The notes beneath the pieces were generated by a model that saw only the letters and a program-made list of their open reading frames with translations, searched no databases and was not told the DNA's origin. DNA of 64,000 nucleotides. Source: SHVO01 sp050250575. Lineage in GTDB: Bacteria; Pseudomonadota; Alphaproteobacteria; Rhodospirillales; Rhodospirillaceae. The position numbers and the translations under genes are program-made. Shown in pieces: positions 9,048 through 17,697 of this stretch (position 1 is the stretch's first letter; every line of letters begins with the position of its first letter). The DNA lies in assembly GCA_050250575.1 (NCBI GenBank), contig JBFWOJ010000011.1, forward strand, positions 1 to 64,000. Direction: 5' to 3'.

Positions 9048-9134
9048 ACAGTTTCATCACCTACGGCACCCCAGAACGTAATTAAGTTGGGCACTCTGAC
9101 CGGGTTCGAACACTAGACGGGGCACTCCCACTCC
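9048..9134 (+). repeat. Right part of the island repeat, copy 1
   Basis: It resumes at CAGTTTCATCACC (9048-9060), carries GTAATTAAGTTGGGCAC at 9078-9094 and a conserved tail with GGGTTCGAACACTAGACGG. GTTGGGC at 9086-9092 fits the integron core site GTTRRRY. The IS separates it from its left part at 7625-7666. Confidence 0.75.
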
Positions 9135-9167
9135 CCGATAAAGATCGGCACCGACGGTAGTACCTGA

Positions 9168-9398
9168 ATGCACGATTTCGTCACTCTTATCCTGTTACCC
9201 GCCGTTCTAATCGGCTTGCTGGGCTATCTCCTCGTAGACGCGCTACGCAAGAAGAGCTTGCTCTTGCGAAGTGGCAGGAAAGTCAGCGGCAAGACTGCAT
9301 CGTTTTGGTATTGGCTGGTGATCGCTGTCCTCGTGGGCTGGATTCTAAAGTTCGCGTGGAACTTACTCACCGGCATCTTACAGTTAGCAGCGAGTTAA
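9168..9398 (+). CDS. Small membrane protein with two helices, unknown
   Basis: A 76-residue protein with a hydrophobic helix at about residues 5-24, a basic link (RKKSLLLRSGRK), and a second helix at about 48-70. No family is recognised. It fills the first unit between copies 1 and 2 of the island repeat, on the same strand as the following units. The AT-richer composition matches the island, not the chromosome. The start is ATG 9168, without a strong ribosome binding site. Confidence 0.55.
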   Translation: MHDFVTLILLPAVLIGLLGYLLVDALRKKSLLLRSGRKVSGKTASFWYWLVIAVLVGWILKFAWNLLTGILQLAAS

Positions 9399-9429
9399 AT
9401 TGCTCAGGGCATATGCTGAATGACGATGC

Positions 9430-9519
9430 GCCAGTTCGCACCTTCATCACCTATAGCACCCCCGAACGTAATTAAGTTGGGCACGGTGGATCGACTTCGA
9501 ACGTCAGAGATGGCACGCC
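9430..9519 (+). repeat. Island repeat, copy 2
   Basis: It carries CCAGTTCGCACCTTCATCAC, then GTAATTAAGTTGGGCAC at 9468-9484 and the conserved tail CGACTTCGAACGTCAGAGAT. It lies between the two-helix protein and the FkbM gene. It is the closest match to copy 4. Confidence 0.8.
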
Positions 9520-9566
9520 GCGGCCGATAGAAATGTACGGTTTGCCTTTCAATAGGTCCTGCTAGC

Positions 9567-10472
9567 ATGACACACGCAAAGTTCAGCCTCATCGAAATAC
9601 TAACAAGCCTGCCGGAAGTGACCATTGTCGATATCGGCGCAAGCCTAATTGGGGGGACTATCGAGCCATATATGGCATTGGTGGAGCGGGGGGGAGCGAA
9701 GCTCATCGGCTTCGAACCAGATGTGGTTGAGCGCGAAAAACTTGAGGCTCGCTATTCCCGGAATTGCAAATTTCTTCCGCTCTTCATAGGGCGAGGTGGA
9801 CCCGCCACATTCCATCAAACGAACTGGGTCTATACGGGCTCATTACTAGAGCCCAATTCTTCACTTCTAGACCGCTTCCAGATGCTAAGCGAAGTAACTC
9901 TGCCCACCGCGAAACATGCAATTGATACGCATCGCCTCGACGATGTTCCTGGGATTGTCGCGATGGATTTTCTTAAAATGGATGTGCAGGGGGGAGAGCT
10001 CGCGGTCCTCGAGGGCGCTGAGCAGCTCCTCAAGGATTGTCTGGTTATTCAGACAGAAGTCGAGTTCATCCAATTATACAAAGAACAACCGTTATTCGCG
10101 GACATCGACAGCTTTCTGCGCGCTCGTGGCTTCGAGTTTCATCGTTTCACGGGGTTTGGCAGCCGTCCGTTCAAACCCTTCCTGTCAATGAGCGACACCG
10201 CAGCCACTGGTAGCCAACAAATTTGGTCTGACGCCGTATATGTTCGCAGCTTCATGAAGCTCGATCAGCTGACAACGGAACAGTTGCTAAAGTTGGCCAT
10301 CATCCTCAACGATATTATCGGGTCCGTGGACATGTGCCTATTTGTCCTTAGTGAACTTGATCGCCGCCAGGATAATAGCACGCAAATGCAACTCGCCTAT
10401 ATCAGCCGACTGAACCAGACTGGCGGCCATCATGTCGGACTGTCGATAGCGGCCAAAGCGCTCGACCCATAG
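9567..10472 (+). CDS. FkbM-type SAM-dependent methyltransferase
   Basis: A 301-residue protein. VDIGASLIGG near residue 21 replaces the usual SAM loop, GFEPD follows, and DFLKMDVQGGELAVLEGA near residue 130 is the FkbM family signature. Such enzymes O-methylate sugars or other small groups on polysaccharides or natural products; the acceptor is unknown here. The C-terminal 70 residues are not part of the usual domain. It fills one unit between repeats and has the island's AT-rich codon usage, which suggests lateral gain. Confidence 0.85.
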   Translation: MTHAKFSLIEILTSLPEVTIVDIGASLIGGTIEPYMALVERGGAKLIGFEPDVVEREKLEARYSRNCKFLPLFIGRGGPATFHQTNWVYTGSLLEPNSSLLDRFQMLSEVTLPTAKHAIDTHRLDDVPGIVAMDFLKMDVQGGELAVLEGAEQLLKDCLVIQTEVEFIQLYKEQPLFADIDSFLRARGFEFHRFTGFGSRPFKPFLSMSDTAATGSQQIWSDAVYVRSFMKLDQLTTEQLLKLAIILNDIIGSVDMCLFVLSELDRRQDNSTQMQLAYISRLNQTGGHHVGLSIAAKALDP

Positions 10473-10510
10473 AAGCTTTAAGTTCCTCGCTCGCGCCTAA
10501 CGATCACCGC

Positions 10511-10542
10511 CCAGCAGTTCGCATCTTCATCGCCTACGGCAC
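10511..10542 (+). repeat. Island repeat, copy 3 (short form)
   Basis: It carries only the core, CCAGCAGTTCGCATCTTCAT and CGCCTACGGCAC. The GTTGGGC arm is absent. GCCTAAC just upstream (10495-10501) fits the other integron core consensus RYYYAAC. It lies between the FkbM gene and the kinase gene. Confidence 0.65.
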
Positions 10543-10566
10543 GCTAGTCCAGGACCTCACAGCGAC

Positions 10567-11538
10567 ATGATCATTCATTTGAACGGATGGCCTGGAGTGG
10601 GCAAAGCCTCCATCGCTAGGGAATTAGCCCCTGTTCTGAGCGGGAGAGTTCTCGAACACCATACCATTGGTAACGTGGCCTACAGTCTCACCATCCGAAA
10701 AACGCCGGAGTTCTACGACACTTATCGGGCCGTCCGAAAAGTAGCTTTTGATCGGATCATGACCTTGGATCGCACCGTTCCGGTGATCCTGACCAACTGC
10801 CTCGCGTCAGGGTCGGAAGCTGGGCGTGAAACTTGGGACGCAGTGGTCGGCTTAGGCAGGACGCGTGGCTGCCTGATATATTTCGTCACTCTGACCTGTG
10901 AACCGGAAGAACACAGACGACGTATGACGGTGCCAGTGCGGGCCACGCAACATAAGCTGGTGGACCCTGATGAGATTGATTATCAGCGCCTGAAGGAATT
11001 GATAACGCCTCCCTCCAGTAAGCCTCATTTGACACTCGATACTACTCACCTTGCTCCGGCAGCCGCGGCCAACGAGATTTCCACCTGGGTCGGTTCAACA
11101 AGCTCAGACCTCCATACTGCTGTGGAGGATTTCAGTCTGTACGAACCTACCGCTTCATTTATGAGGCCCGGGCGATTCATGATGCCCGCGCAGAAATCCG
11201 CCTGCCCGCCACGAGACGCGCCGAGTTGGACTCATACGGTCTTGGTAAACGATCCGGATTACCGGGACGTAGTTAAGTTCCTACAAGACGCTGCCGCTAC
11301 ACCCGCGGCGTTCGATGCCGCATTTGCAAAGGTTGCGGCTGCGCATCGCAACAGCGCGGAATATAGCGCATTTCGTGGAGCCACCCTCCGAACTCGCGAT
11401 ATTCCCCTTTCAAACATGCGAAGCGCAGCAGACTTTGAGGGAAATTATTGGAGCGTCGTTGCGTGTCCGATAGAGAAAGCCTGCTATTCGTTCGGTGCCC
11501 GCAGGGACGCGGGCGGTCTATCGATAAAAAAGGATTGA
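10567..11538 (+). CDS. P-loop kinase-like protein with an unknown C-terminal half
   Basis: A 323-residue protein. MIIHLNGWPGVGKASIAREL is a Walker A motif at the very N-terminus, and the first 170 residues look like a small-molecule kinase of the AAA_33/zeta-toxin superfamily (phosphorylation of a small molecule or sugar). The remaining 150 residues match nothing I recognise. It is a single-gene unit between repeat copies 3 and 4, on the same strand as its neighbours. The true substrate is unknown. Confidence 0.65.
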   Translation: MIIHLNGWPGVGKASIARELAPVLSGRVLEHHTIGNVAYSLTIRKTPEFYDTYRAVRKVAFDRIMTLDRTVPVILTNCLASGSEAGRETWDAVVGLGRTRGCLIYFVTLTCEPEEHRRRMTVPVRATQHKLVDPDEIDYQRLKELITPPSSKPHLTLDTTHLAPAAAANEISTWVGSTSSDLHTAVEDFSLYEPTASFMRPGRFMMPAQKSACPPRDAPSWTHTVLVNDPDYRDVVKFLQDAAATPAAFDAAFAKVAAAHRNSAEYSAFRGATLRTRDIPLSNMRSAADFEGNYWSVVACPIEKACYSFGARRDAGGLSIKKD

Positions 11539-11539
11539 G

Positions 11540-11633
11540 TCCAGCGGTTCGCAGCTTCTTCACCTATGGCACCCCCGAACGTAATTAAGTTGGGCACTGT
11601 GGATCGAGTTCGAACGTCAGAGATGGCACTCCG
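11540..11633 (+). repeat. Island repeat, copy 4 (full form)
   Basis: The fullest copy: CCAGCGGTTCGCAGCTTCTT from 11541, GTAATTAAGTTGGGCAC at 11581-11597, then the tail GATCGAGTTCGAACGTCAG ending in GATGGCACTCCG. It lies between the kinase gene and the membrane-protein gene. Confidence 0.8.
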
Positions 11634-11677
11634 TGAGAACACTTGAGTAGAGTGTCCCCGCAACCAAATTCTGAATC

Positions 11678-12265
11678 ATGCTGGTTTGGCAAGAACTAGG
11701 ACTATTCCAACTTCTGGTAATTGGGGCAGCTATTGCGTGCGTTGACGCCGCGCTCGGTGTTTCACAAAGCATCGCAGAAAGGCTTAAGCGGCCTCGACTC
11801 GATGGTCAGATCCTTCTCGTACTAACGATCATCGTAGGGCTACTCGTCGTGCGTGTTTTACACGCAAGTTCGATCTCGCCGATCCCTCTTGTCAACTACA
11901 GCGATCCGGAGGATGCACTTGCGGCAATGACCGCCAGGGATCAGCGCGCCGATGCGCTCAACCGCGCGAGATTCTATGTAAATCTTATCTATTGCGGTCT
12001 CGTGACATTCACGATTGGAAGCATGCTGTTGGCAATACGAAAGCGCCAATCTGTCGTGTTGTGGATTCCCCTCTCCATTCTATGTAACGTCGGGGGAATC
12101 GCATGGTTGCTCGCAAGACGTCGGCGGCCAATCGCCGCCAACGCCAAACGCCTCAGCATCAACGCCTATTTCACGCTCCCGAACGAGCCTGCGAAGACAG
12201 CCGCGGCGGGCACAAGCGTCAGAGGTGCCACATCCAAAGTCTCGTCGAGAGGTGCCATCGTTTGA
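11678..12265 (+). CDS. Membrane protein with four helices, unknown
   Basis: A 195-residue protein with hydrophobic helices at about residues 8-28, 45-62, 104-124 and 128-146, then a basic Ala/Ser-rich tail likely in the cytoplasm. No family is recognised. Its stop TGA overlaps the TTG start of the next frame (TTGA), so the two probably form one cassette-like unit. Confidence 0.55.
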   Translation: MLVWQELGLFQLLVIGAAIACVDAALGVSQSIAERLKRPRLDGQILLVLTIIVGLLVVRVLHASSISPIPLVNYSDPEDALAAMTARDQRADALNRARFYVNLIYCGLVTFTIGSMLLAIRKRQSVVLWIPLSILCNVGGIAWLLARRRRPIAANAKRLSINAYFTLPNEPAKTAAAGTSVRGATSKVSSRGAIV

Positions 12266-12600
12266 AAGCGATTCTGACTTCGGCGCTGATTCTGGGTGCG
12301 GTAGCTGTTTTTCTCACTTTGACGATCCAGCCGCCGCCAACGGAGCAAAGTGTGGATTCCTGCGAAGGTCTCCCCGATACGGGCGACGATGACGCAAGGG
12401 AACAAGCTGTTGCCGAATACCTAAGGCGAACGCACGGATGGGAACGCAGCCAGTTCTGCATTGAGAGCCAACGCGAAGAAGGACTAGCCATCTTATTCGG
12501 CATTGCCCATCGCGGCACACCGCAGGCGTTCGCCGTAGAGGTAAATCCGAAGACAAACGAGGTTACAGGCGAACTACACGGTTACCGATTCGACGAATAG
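12262..12600 (+). CDS. Small exported or membrane-anchored protein, unknown
   Basis: A 112-residue protein if it begins with TTG at 12262, four bases before the end of the previous gene. The N-terminal stretch AILTSALILGAVAVFLTLTI is a signal anchor. The outside part is acidic with two Cys residues and ends in a small beta-rich domain (AFAVEVNPKTNEVTGELHG) reminiscent of PepSY-like folds. The frame stays open upstream to 12103, but those residues look non-native and overlap the previous gene. Function unknown. Confidence 0.5.
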   Translation: MKAILTSALILGAVAVFLTLTIQPPPTEQSVDSCEGLPDTGDDDAREQAVAEYLRRTHGWERSQFCIESQREEGLAILFGIAHRGTPQAFAVEVNPKTNEVTGELHGYRFDE

Positions 12601-12612
12601 AGCACGATGTAT

Positions 12613-12680
12613 GTCCACCGGTTCGCAGTTTCATCACCTACGGCACCGAAAATGCGATTCGAACTCGTGATGGACGCGAC
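12613..12680 (+). repeat. Island repeat, copy 5 (short form)
   Basis: The core GTCCACCGGTTCGCAGTTTC and ATCACCTACGGCACC is present, then a diverged tail with GATTCGAACTCGTGATGG. The GTTGGGC arm is missing. Confidence 0.65.
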
Positions 12681-12692
12681 CAGAATTTAGGC

Positions 12693-13079
12693 ATGGCAGA
12701 GCGGGACCACTCGAAGCTGATTTCGAAAGCCGTCAAGGCAGCCCTCGGGCCGTTTGGTTTTAGCCACGCGACCGCAGACCAGGCGGTGAATCCAATCCCG
12801 ACGAGGAGAGAGACAAAGTCCCTTGGTGGATGCGACCGCTGATATAGACTTGAAGTCGCCCGCGCAGCGCGAGGTTTGTCGTGGAACGCCCCGGAAATCA
12901 CCGTTGGCGCGTCCCAGGCATACTCTTCGGAACTCGTGAGCGAGATTATTAAGGGTGGCCAAATTGACGACGTACTGGGATTTCACCTTTATCTCAACGG
13001 GCATCCGCACATCACTAATGATGAAGCTCTAATATGGATACGCGAGCAATTGGAAGAATTGGTCCGGGACGATTCATAA
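12693..13079 (+). pseudogene. Small gene interrupted by an in-frame TGA
   Basis: An ATG at 12693 opens a frame of 49 codons (start AERDHSKLISKAVKAALGPF) that stops at TGA 12840-12842. The same frame then runs on for 78 codons to 13079 (end EALIWIREQLEELVRDDS). Restored by one sense codon it would encode about 128 residues, the size of small DUF4304-like or immunity-type proteins, though no family is certain. The downstream part could also start alone at TTG 12876 as a 67-residue protein. Confidence 0.5.
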
Positions 13080-13092
13080 ACGCGAACGTTTT

Positions 13093-13132
13093 GTGATGAA
13101 CGCCCATTGGTTCGCAGCTTCATCACCTATGG
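13093..13132 (+). repeat. Island repeat, copy 6, at the right edge of the island
   Basis: The core GGTTCGCAGCTTCATCACC is preceded by GTGATGAA (13093-13100), which pairs perfectly with TTCATCAC (13119-13126). GCGAAC (13082) can also pair with GTTCGC (13110). The GC-rich chromosome resumes directly afterwards. Confidence 0.7.
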
Positions 13133-13228
13133 CTGGAGCTGCCTATGCGCCGGGCGCCGCCCGCATAAAGGTAGCCCTAGCGACAACAGGTTTTGTTCGC
13201 CTCACGCGGTGGGGAACCGGCTGCGAGG

Positions 13229-14348
13229 CTAGTGCACCGTGTCGGAGATCGTCTTGATCCGCGAGGCGAGCGCGGCGGCCATGAACTTGTCGAGATCGCC
13301 GTCGAGCACCGCTTGGGTGTCCGACGTTTCGACTTCGGTGCGCAGGTCCTTCACCAGCTGATACGGCTGCAGCACATAGGAGCGGATCTGGTGACCCCAG
13401 CCGATGTCGGTCTTGGCCGCCTCCGTCGCCGCGGCTTTCGCCTCGCGGCGCTCGAGCTCCTGTTCATAGAGGCGCGCCCGCAACATATCCCAGGCCTTGG
13501 CCCGGTTCTGGTGCTGTGAGCGCTCGTTCTGGCACTGGACGACGATGTTGGTCGGGATATGGGTGATGCGGACGGCGCTGTCGGTCTTGTTGACGTGCTG
13601 CCCGCCGGCGCCGGAGGCGCGGTAGGTGTCGATGCGGCAGTCCTTCTCGTTGATCTCGATATTGATGGTGTCGTCGATCACCGGATAGACCCAGGCCGAC
13701 GCAAAGCTTGTGTGGCGCCGGGCATTGGAATCGTAAGGGGAGATGCGCACGAGGCGATGCACGCCGCTTTCCGTCTTCAGCCAGCCATAGGCGTTGTGGC
13801 CGGAGATGCGGAAGGTGACCGACTTGATGCCGGCGCCCTCGCCCGCGCTCTCTTCCAGGTATTCGACCTTGTAACCCTTCTTTTCCGCCCAGCGCGTGTA
13901 CATCCGCGCCATCATCTCGGCCCAGTCCTGCGCTTCGGTCCCGCCCTGTCCGGCATGAATTTCCAGATAACAGTCGTTGGCGTCGGCTTCGCCGGACAAA
14001 AGGCTTTCGAGCTCGGCCTGTTTCACGCGCGCCATGACGTCGGCGATCATGCGCCGCGCCTCTTCGATGGAGGCCTCGTCCCTCTCCTCGTCCGCGAGCT
14101 CGGCAAGGGTGATGGCGTCTTCCAAATCGCGCTCGAGCTTCTTCGTGCCGGCGATGGCGGTCTCGAGCTGGGTGCGTTCGCGCATCACCTTCTGCGCGTC
14201 CGCCGGCTTGTTCCAGAGATTGGGGTCTTCGGCTTTGGCGTTCAGCTCATCAAGCCGCAGCAGCGCACGATCCCAGTCAAAGATGCCTCCGCAGCAAGTC
14301 GAGGGAACGCTTGATCTCGTTGACCTTGGTCTCGATATCGGCGCGCAT
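13229..14348 (-). CDS. prfB: Peptide chain release factor 2 with programmed +1 frameshift
   Basis: RF2 ends translation at UGA and UAA. The gene starts at ATG 14348 with 23 codons (ADIETKVNEIKRSLDLLRRH then Leu) and meets UGA at 14279-14277. The sequence GGAGGCATCTTTGAC gives the classic slip at CTT with a Shine-Dalgarno-like GGAGG just upstream, and the +1 frame continues with DWDRALLRLDEL to 13229. The GGQ motif (GAGGQHVNKTD) and the stop-codon-reading SPYDSNARRH segment are present. Autoregulation follows: low RF2 favours the shift. The order with PBP1A and amiC is usual for alphaproteobacteria. Confidence 0.95.
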
Positions 14349-14420
14349 GAAAAGTCCCGTCTGGTCGAATTTCGCCCTATATGGCGCGGAAGCCCCTCGC
14401 CCGCAAGGCGAAATGCGGCG

Positions 14421-15197
14421 ATGATCGCGCCCATGCCCAAGCTTCCCGAAACAGAAATCCTCGACACCGGGACGACGAAGTACATCCTGTTCAGGACGCA
14501 CGATTACGTCGGCCGGGTGCTGCGCACCAAAGGGCGTTACGAGCCGGAGCTGCAGGCGGCCGCCAGCCGCCTGCTCGAGGGAATCGCGCCCGGCGTCGTG
14601 CTCGACGTCGGTGCCAACATCGGCACGTTTGCCATCCCGCTGGCGCAGAAATTCCCCGCGCACCGTTTCGAATGCTTTGAAGTCCAGCGGGTGGTCCATC
14701 ACCAGCTGTGCGGAAACATCGTCTTGAATGGCCTTAACAACGCGCGCGCTCACGACACCGGCATCTCCGATGCAGCGGCGCAGATCGAGGTCGCCCTTCC
14801 CGACTACGGCGCCGAACGGAACATCATGGGCTTCAGCCTCGACAGCGAGGTGCGCCGGCATGACTACGCGTGCGTGACGGTGGGGGAGACCGACGTGGTT
14901 TCGGTTGCACCGCTCGACTCGTTCGCATTCAACGACGTGCGCCTCATCAAGATCGACGTCGAGGGGCTGGAGCTGAAGGTGCTGCACGGCGCGAAGGACA
15001 CCCTGGCGCGCAACAGGTTTCCGCCGCTGATCTTCGAGGCCTGGACGCAAACCCCGTGGTACGAGCAGCGCCGCAACGAATTGCTGAGCCACGTGAGGTC
15101 GCTGGGCTACGAGATCACCGAGGTCGGCATGAATAATATCGGCCAGCATGCCGACCACCGCGCGCCGGTGAGGTTCGTGGTGCAGGGCCCGCCGTGA
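14421..15197 (+). CDS. FkbM family methyltransferase
   Basis: A 258-residue SAM-dependent methyltransferase. VLDVGANIGTFAIPLA is the SAM-binding loop, ECFEVQ follows, and RLIKIDVEGLELKVLHGA is the FkbM signature. The acceptor is unknown; relatives methylate glycans. It is of chromosomal GC content, unlike the island FkbM gene at 9567. It sits between prfB and the PBP1A gene, convergent with the latter. ATG 14433 is an alternative start. Confidence 0.87.
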   Translation: MIAPMPKLPETEILDTGTTKYILFRTHDYVGRVLRTKGRYEPELQAAASRLLEGIAPGVVLDVGANIGTFAIPLAQKFPAHRFECFEVQRVVHHQLCGNIVLNGLNNARAHDTGISDAAAQIEVALPDYGAERNIMGFSLDSEVRRHDYACVTVGETDVVSVAPLDSFAFNDVRLIKIDVEGLELKVLHGAKDTLARNRFPPLIFEAWTQTPWYEQRRNELLSHVRSLGYEITEVGMNNIGQHADHRAPVRFVVQGPP

Positions 15198-15213
15198 CTT
15201 CGCAAGCGCACCG

Positions 15214-17697
15214 TCAGTACAAGCCGCCGGCGGCGGGGACCTGCGGGTTGTTGGCGGGCATGTCCTCGACCAACGTATCGAGGTCGCTGGTGATCATGGC
15301 CTGATCGAACGGCGAAGTGCCCGGCTTGAACGCCTCCAGAATGACGCGGGCATCGCCCGGCTCGGCGGGGAGGCCGGTCGCCTTGTTGACGCGCACCAGG
15401 TTGACCCCCGGCGGAACGCGGAACGGAGTCTTGGGCTCGTCCTTGAGCGCATTCTGGATGAAGTCGCGGAAGATGGGAGCGGCCACGCGCGCGCCCTCTT
15501 CCTTCGGCCCCAGCGTGCGCGGCTCGTCGAAACCGACGAACACACCGGCCACGAGGTTGGGCGAAAAACCGATGAACCAGACGTCGCGCGCATCGTTCGA
15601 CGTGCCGGTCTTGCCGGCCAGCGGCCAGCGCAGCTGGCCGACGCTGCCGGCGGCCGTTCCGTACTGCACGACGCCTTCGAGCAGGTGCACCACCTGATAC
15701 AAGCTGGCCGGATCGGCGAGCTGTTCGCGCGTGTCTTTCAACTCCGGCGGTCCCTGGCCGCTCCACGCTTCGGCCTCGCAGGCTTCGCAAGTGCGCACGT
15801 TGTGACGATAGATCGTCTTGCCGGTGTGGTCCTGGATGCGGTCGATGAGGCTGGGCGACAGCTTCTTGCCGCCGTTGACGAGCTCGGCATAGGCCGTGAC
15901 CATCTGCAGGACGGTCGTCGATTCCGCACCGAGCGAGGCCGCAAGCGTGCGCGGCAGCTTGTTCACGGCGCCGAATCCCTCGGCGATCTTCGCGACCTTG
16001 TCCATGCCGACGGCTTGCGCGAGGCGGACGGTGATCAGGTTCTGCGACTTCTCGAGGCCGGTGCGCAGCGTCACGCGGCCGAGGTATTCGCCCGTGTAGT
16101 TCTGCGGTTTCCACTTCGGCAGACCCGGGCCCTGGTCCATCACGAAGGGCGCGTCGAGCACCAGGGTGGACGGGGTGTAGCCGTTCTCCATCGCCGCCAG
16201 ATAGACGAAGGGCTTGAACGCCGATCCCGGCTGGCGCTGGGCCTGGGTCGCCCGATTGTACTGCGAGCGCGCGTAGGAGAAGCCGCCGCTCATGGCGAGC
16301 ACGCGCCCGGTGAACGGGTCGAGGGCGACAAGCGCGCCGTCGACGTTCGGAATCTGCCTCAGGGCGAACGTATGCTCCGGATATGCGACGCCTTCGCCGT
16401 TCTCCTTGACGGGCTCGACGGCGATCACGTCACCGGTCTTGAGGACCTGCGCGGCGGCGCCGACGGCGGGGCCGACCTGCTGATCGGGCAGCACCTCGCG
16501 CGCCCAGCGCAGCTCGCTGAGCGGAATCGTGCCCGCGTTCCCGTCGCGAAGATAGATTGTCGCACGATCCGGCTTCACATCGCCGACCACGGCGAGCTGC
16601 CATTCGTTGAGCAACCCGGGGGGATCCTGCATCTTCTGGAGCTGTTCGCCGATGTCGTTGCCCTTGAGCCGGGCGAATGGACCGCGCCAGCCGTGGCGGC
16701 GGTCGTAGCTGATCAGGCCCTTGCGCAGAGCCTCGGTCGCAAATTTTTGCAGCTTCGGATCGAGCGAGGTCCGCACGGCCAGACCGCCCTTGTAGAGCGT
16801 CTCGGCGCCGTAGCGATCGGCGAGATCGCGGCGCACTTCCTCGGCGAAATGTTCGGCGACGATCTGCTCGGCCTCATCGCGCTTGCGGGTGGTGATGATC
16901 TCTCCCCGCGCCGCCTGTTCCTCGTCGCGGCTGATGTAGCCGTCGTCTTGCATGCGGCCGATGACGTAGTCGCGGCGGTCGCGCGCCGCGTCGGGATAGC
17001 GCTGCGGATGATAGTTCGCCGGGCCCTTCAGCACGCCGGCGAGGTACGCGGCCTCGCCGATGGTCAGTTCGTCGAGAGACTTGTTGAAATAGTTCATGGC
17101 CGCCGATGCGATGCCATAGGAGCCGAAGCCGAAGTATGCCTGGTTCAGATAGAGCTCGATGATGTGTTCCTTGTCGTAAGCGCGCTCGATCCGGAACGCG
17201 AGCACCGCTTCGCGGATCTTGCGGTCGATGGAGTATTCGCGCCCGATGAGAAACATCTGGGCGACCTGCTGGGTGATCGACGAGGCGCCGGCCATGCGGC
17301 GGTCGCTGCCGACGAGCTTCTGGCCGACGGCGGCGAAGACCGCGCGCGTCAGACCGATGGGATCCACACCAGGATGGCTCCAGAAGCGCTGATCTTCGGA
17401 GGCGACGACCGCGTCGATCACGCGCCGCGGCATGGCTTCGAAAGGAACGAACACGCGGCCTTCGACCGCGTATTCCTGAATCAGCCGGCCGTCGCCGGCG
17501 TACACGCGCGTCATCACCGGCGGATTGTAGGTGGCCAGCTGCCGGTAGTCGGGAAGTCCCTTGCCGAAGTGATAGAAGACGAAGACCGCACCAGCGCCCG
17601 CAACGAAGATGCCGGTCATCAGGACGAAAAATCCGACCATCGCCCAGCGGGTCATCCGGCGATCAAGGAAGGGAAGCTTTCTCTTCGTCTCAGACAT
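15214..17697 (-). CDS. mrcA: Penicillin-binding protein 1A, bifunctional peptidoglycan synthase
   Basis: An 827-residue class A PBP that polymerises and cross-links peptidoglycan outside the inner membrane. A short basic cytoplasmic start and one helix (about residues 18-42) lead into a GT51 glycosyltransferase domain (EDQRFWSHPGVD, ITQQVAQMFL, ELYLNQAYFG). The transpeptidase domain has the SAFK nucleophile motif and KTGTSND. An OB-like insert lies between them. It is downstream of amiC on the same strand, 154 bases away, with a hairpin between. Confidence 0.96.
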   Translation of the reverse strand: MSETKRKLPFLDRRMTRWAMVGFFVLMTGIFVAGAGAVFVFYHFGKGLPDYRQLATYNPPVMTRVYAGDGRLIQEYAVEGRVFVPFEAMPRRVIDAVVASEDQRFWSHPGVDPIGLTRAVFAAVGQKLVGSDRRMAGASSITQQVAQMFLIGREYSIDRKIREAVLAFRIERAYDKEHIIELYLNQAYFGFGSYGIASAAMNYFNKSLDELTIGEAAYLAGVLKGPANYHPQRYPDAARDRRDYVIGRMQDDGYISRDEEQAARGEIITTRKRDEAEQIVAEHFAEEVRRDLADRYGAETLYKGGLAVRTSLDPKLQKFATEALRKGLISYDRRHGWRGPFARLKGNDIGEQLQKMQDPPGLLNEWQLAVVGDVKPDRATIYLRDGNAGTIPLSELRWAREVLPDQQVGPAVGAAAQVLKTGDVIAVEPVKENGEGVAYPEHTFALRQIPNVDGALVALDPFTGRVLAMSGGFSYARSQYNRATQAQRQPGSAFKPFVYLAAMENGYTPSTLVLDAPFVMDQGPGLPKWKPQNYTGEYLGRVTLRTGLEKSQNLITVRLAQAVGMDKVAKIAEGFGAVNKLPRTLAASLGAESTTVLQMVTAYAELVNGGKKLSPSLIDRIQDHTGKTIYRHNVRTCEACEAEAWSGQGPPELKDTREQLADPASLYQVVHLLEGVVQYGTAAGSVGQLRWPLAGKTGTSNDARDVWFIGFSPNLVAGVFVGFDEPRTLGPKEEGARVAAPIFRDFIQNALKDEPKTPFRVPPGVNLVRVNKATGLPAEPGDARVILEAFKPGTSPFDQAMITSDLDTLVEDMPANNPQVPAAGGLY

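Noticed and set aside
12840..12842. TGA as selenocysteine or programmed readthrough
   Set aside because: No SECIS-like hairpin or family with Sec is evident; a nonsense mutation is simpler.
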